Assembly (NCBI GenBank): GCA_020025515.1
Contig: JAHHRZ010000030.1
Coordinates: 1 to 10,985 of the forward strand
From: Oscillospiraceae bacterium
GTDB taxonomy: Bacteria > Bacillota > Clostridia > Oscillospirales > Oscillospiraceae
Length of the DNA: 10,985 nucleotides
Reading direction: 5' to 3'
A program made the translations under genes and the position numbers. Of this stretch, positions 10,726 to 10,985 are shown one piece after another (the stretch's first letter is position 1; every line of letters starts with the position of its first letter). The notes beneath the pieces are model-generated. The model was given only the letters and a program-made list of their open reading frames with translations. It did no database searches and had not been told where the DNA came from.

Positions 10726-10985
10726 CTATTTATCACCGTCTTTCAACGCCTCAACCAGCATATCACTCAACCCCTGGGACATGACCTTCGCCCGTTTTTG
10801 GGTGGCGTCAAACTCCGGGTAATGATACCGCCAGTTGTCGTACTGCTCCTGGGTAATTTCACCGGCTTCCAGCATGGCTGCGGCCTGCCGCCAGGCGCAG
10901 AGCATCTGGTGCAGTTCAGCGGCATCCCTGTTTTTGCGAACATTGACTTTCAGGCAGATCTCGCCGTCTACCTCATCCACATGAA
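10726..10985 (-). CDS. Unknown protein, C-terminal part, partner of the membrane nuclease-like gene
   Basis: The minus-strand frame is open to the right edge of the window, so about 86 codons of the 3' part are seen; the start is outside, and the internal GTG at 10980 has no visible ribosome binding site. The visible part is soluble and helical: VNVRKNRDAAELHQMLCAW, then MLEAGEITQEQYDNWRYHYPE, then a tail ending MLVEALKDGDK. The LEAGEITQEQY stretch looks like the short oligomerisation or linker helix often found at the end of multidomain proteins (SHOCT-like), but this is weak. Base composition is higher in GC than that of its downstream partner, which begins two bases after its TAG. I do not recognise the family. 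The tight coupling says that the two products probably work together or were mobilised together. Confidence 0.55.
   Translation of the reverse strand, partial: HVDEVDGEICLKVNVRKNRDAAELHQMLCAWRQAAAMLEAGEITQEQYDNWRYHYPEFDATQKRAKVMSQGLSDMLVEALKDGDK

Overview
The window looks like a chromosomal segment of a Gram-positive gut-type Clostridia member, most likely Oscillospiraceae or a close relative. That placement is inferred from four things: the moderately GC-rich core genes, strong AGGAGG-type ribosome binding sites with sigma-A promoters, a transketolase split into two genes, and the Firmicutes flavour of the DegV, GuaA and cysteine-rich small proteins. No rRNA, tRNA or CRISPR array was seen.

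Layout. Positions 1-1136 hold the tail of a ROK-family protein with a strong terminator, a 37-codon minus-strand small ORF with a good ribosome binding site, and a two-CBS-domain protein. Positions 1140-4241 are a visibly AT-rich insert between two convergent GC-richer genes. It carries a two-gene ABC exporter (ATPase plus ABC-2 type permease) and a MutT-like NUDIX hydrolase, both on the minus strand. Its two ends are related inverted sequences that also look like the two halves of one terminator hairpin. A third copy separates the exporter from the NUDIX gene, so the region reads as a decayed mobile element or a pair of gene cassettes that landed in a terminator.

Positions 4243-8414 are core-like genes, all on the minus strand: a cysteine-rich small protein, the two transketolase subunits (one operon), a histidine phosphatase of the phosphoglycerate-mutase type, and a DegV/FakB fatty-acid-binding protein. 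Each transcription unit has a recognisable promoter, and most have a terminator. The DegV promoter is a perfect consensus with a dyad across its -35 box. Positions 8415-8768 are a divergent intergenic region that also holds a candidate small structured RNA with its own promoter.

Positions 8769-9749 (plus strand) encode the ATP-pyrophosphatase part of GMP synthase with no glutaminase domain. Downstream of it are a hairpin without a T-run, a tandem TGGCAAC repeat and a strong bidirectional terminator. Then come two minus-strand genes in one operon: an AT-rich gene for a membrane-anchored protein with a PD-(D/E)XK-nuclease-like C-terminus, and the 3' part of an unrecognised gene that runs off the window. 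Because guaA 3' ends are known integration sites for genomic islands, this right end may be the edge of an accessory island. The best candidates for an undescribed system are the membrane-anchored nuclease-like gene pair and the terminator-inserted exporter/NUDIX element.
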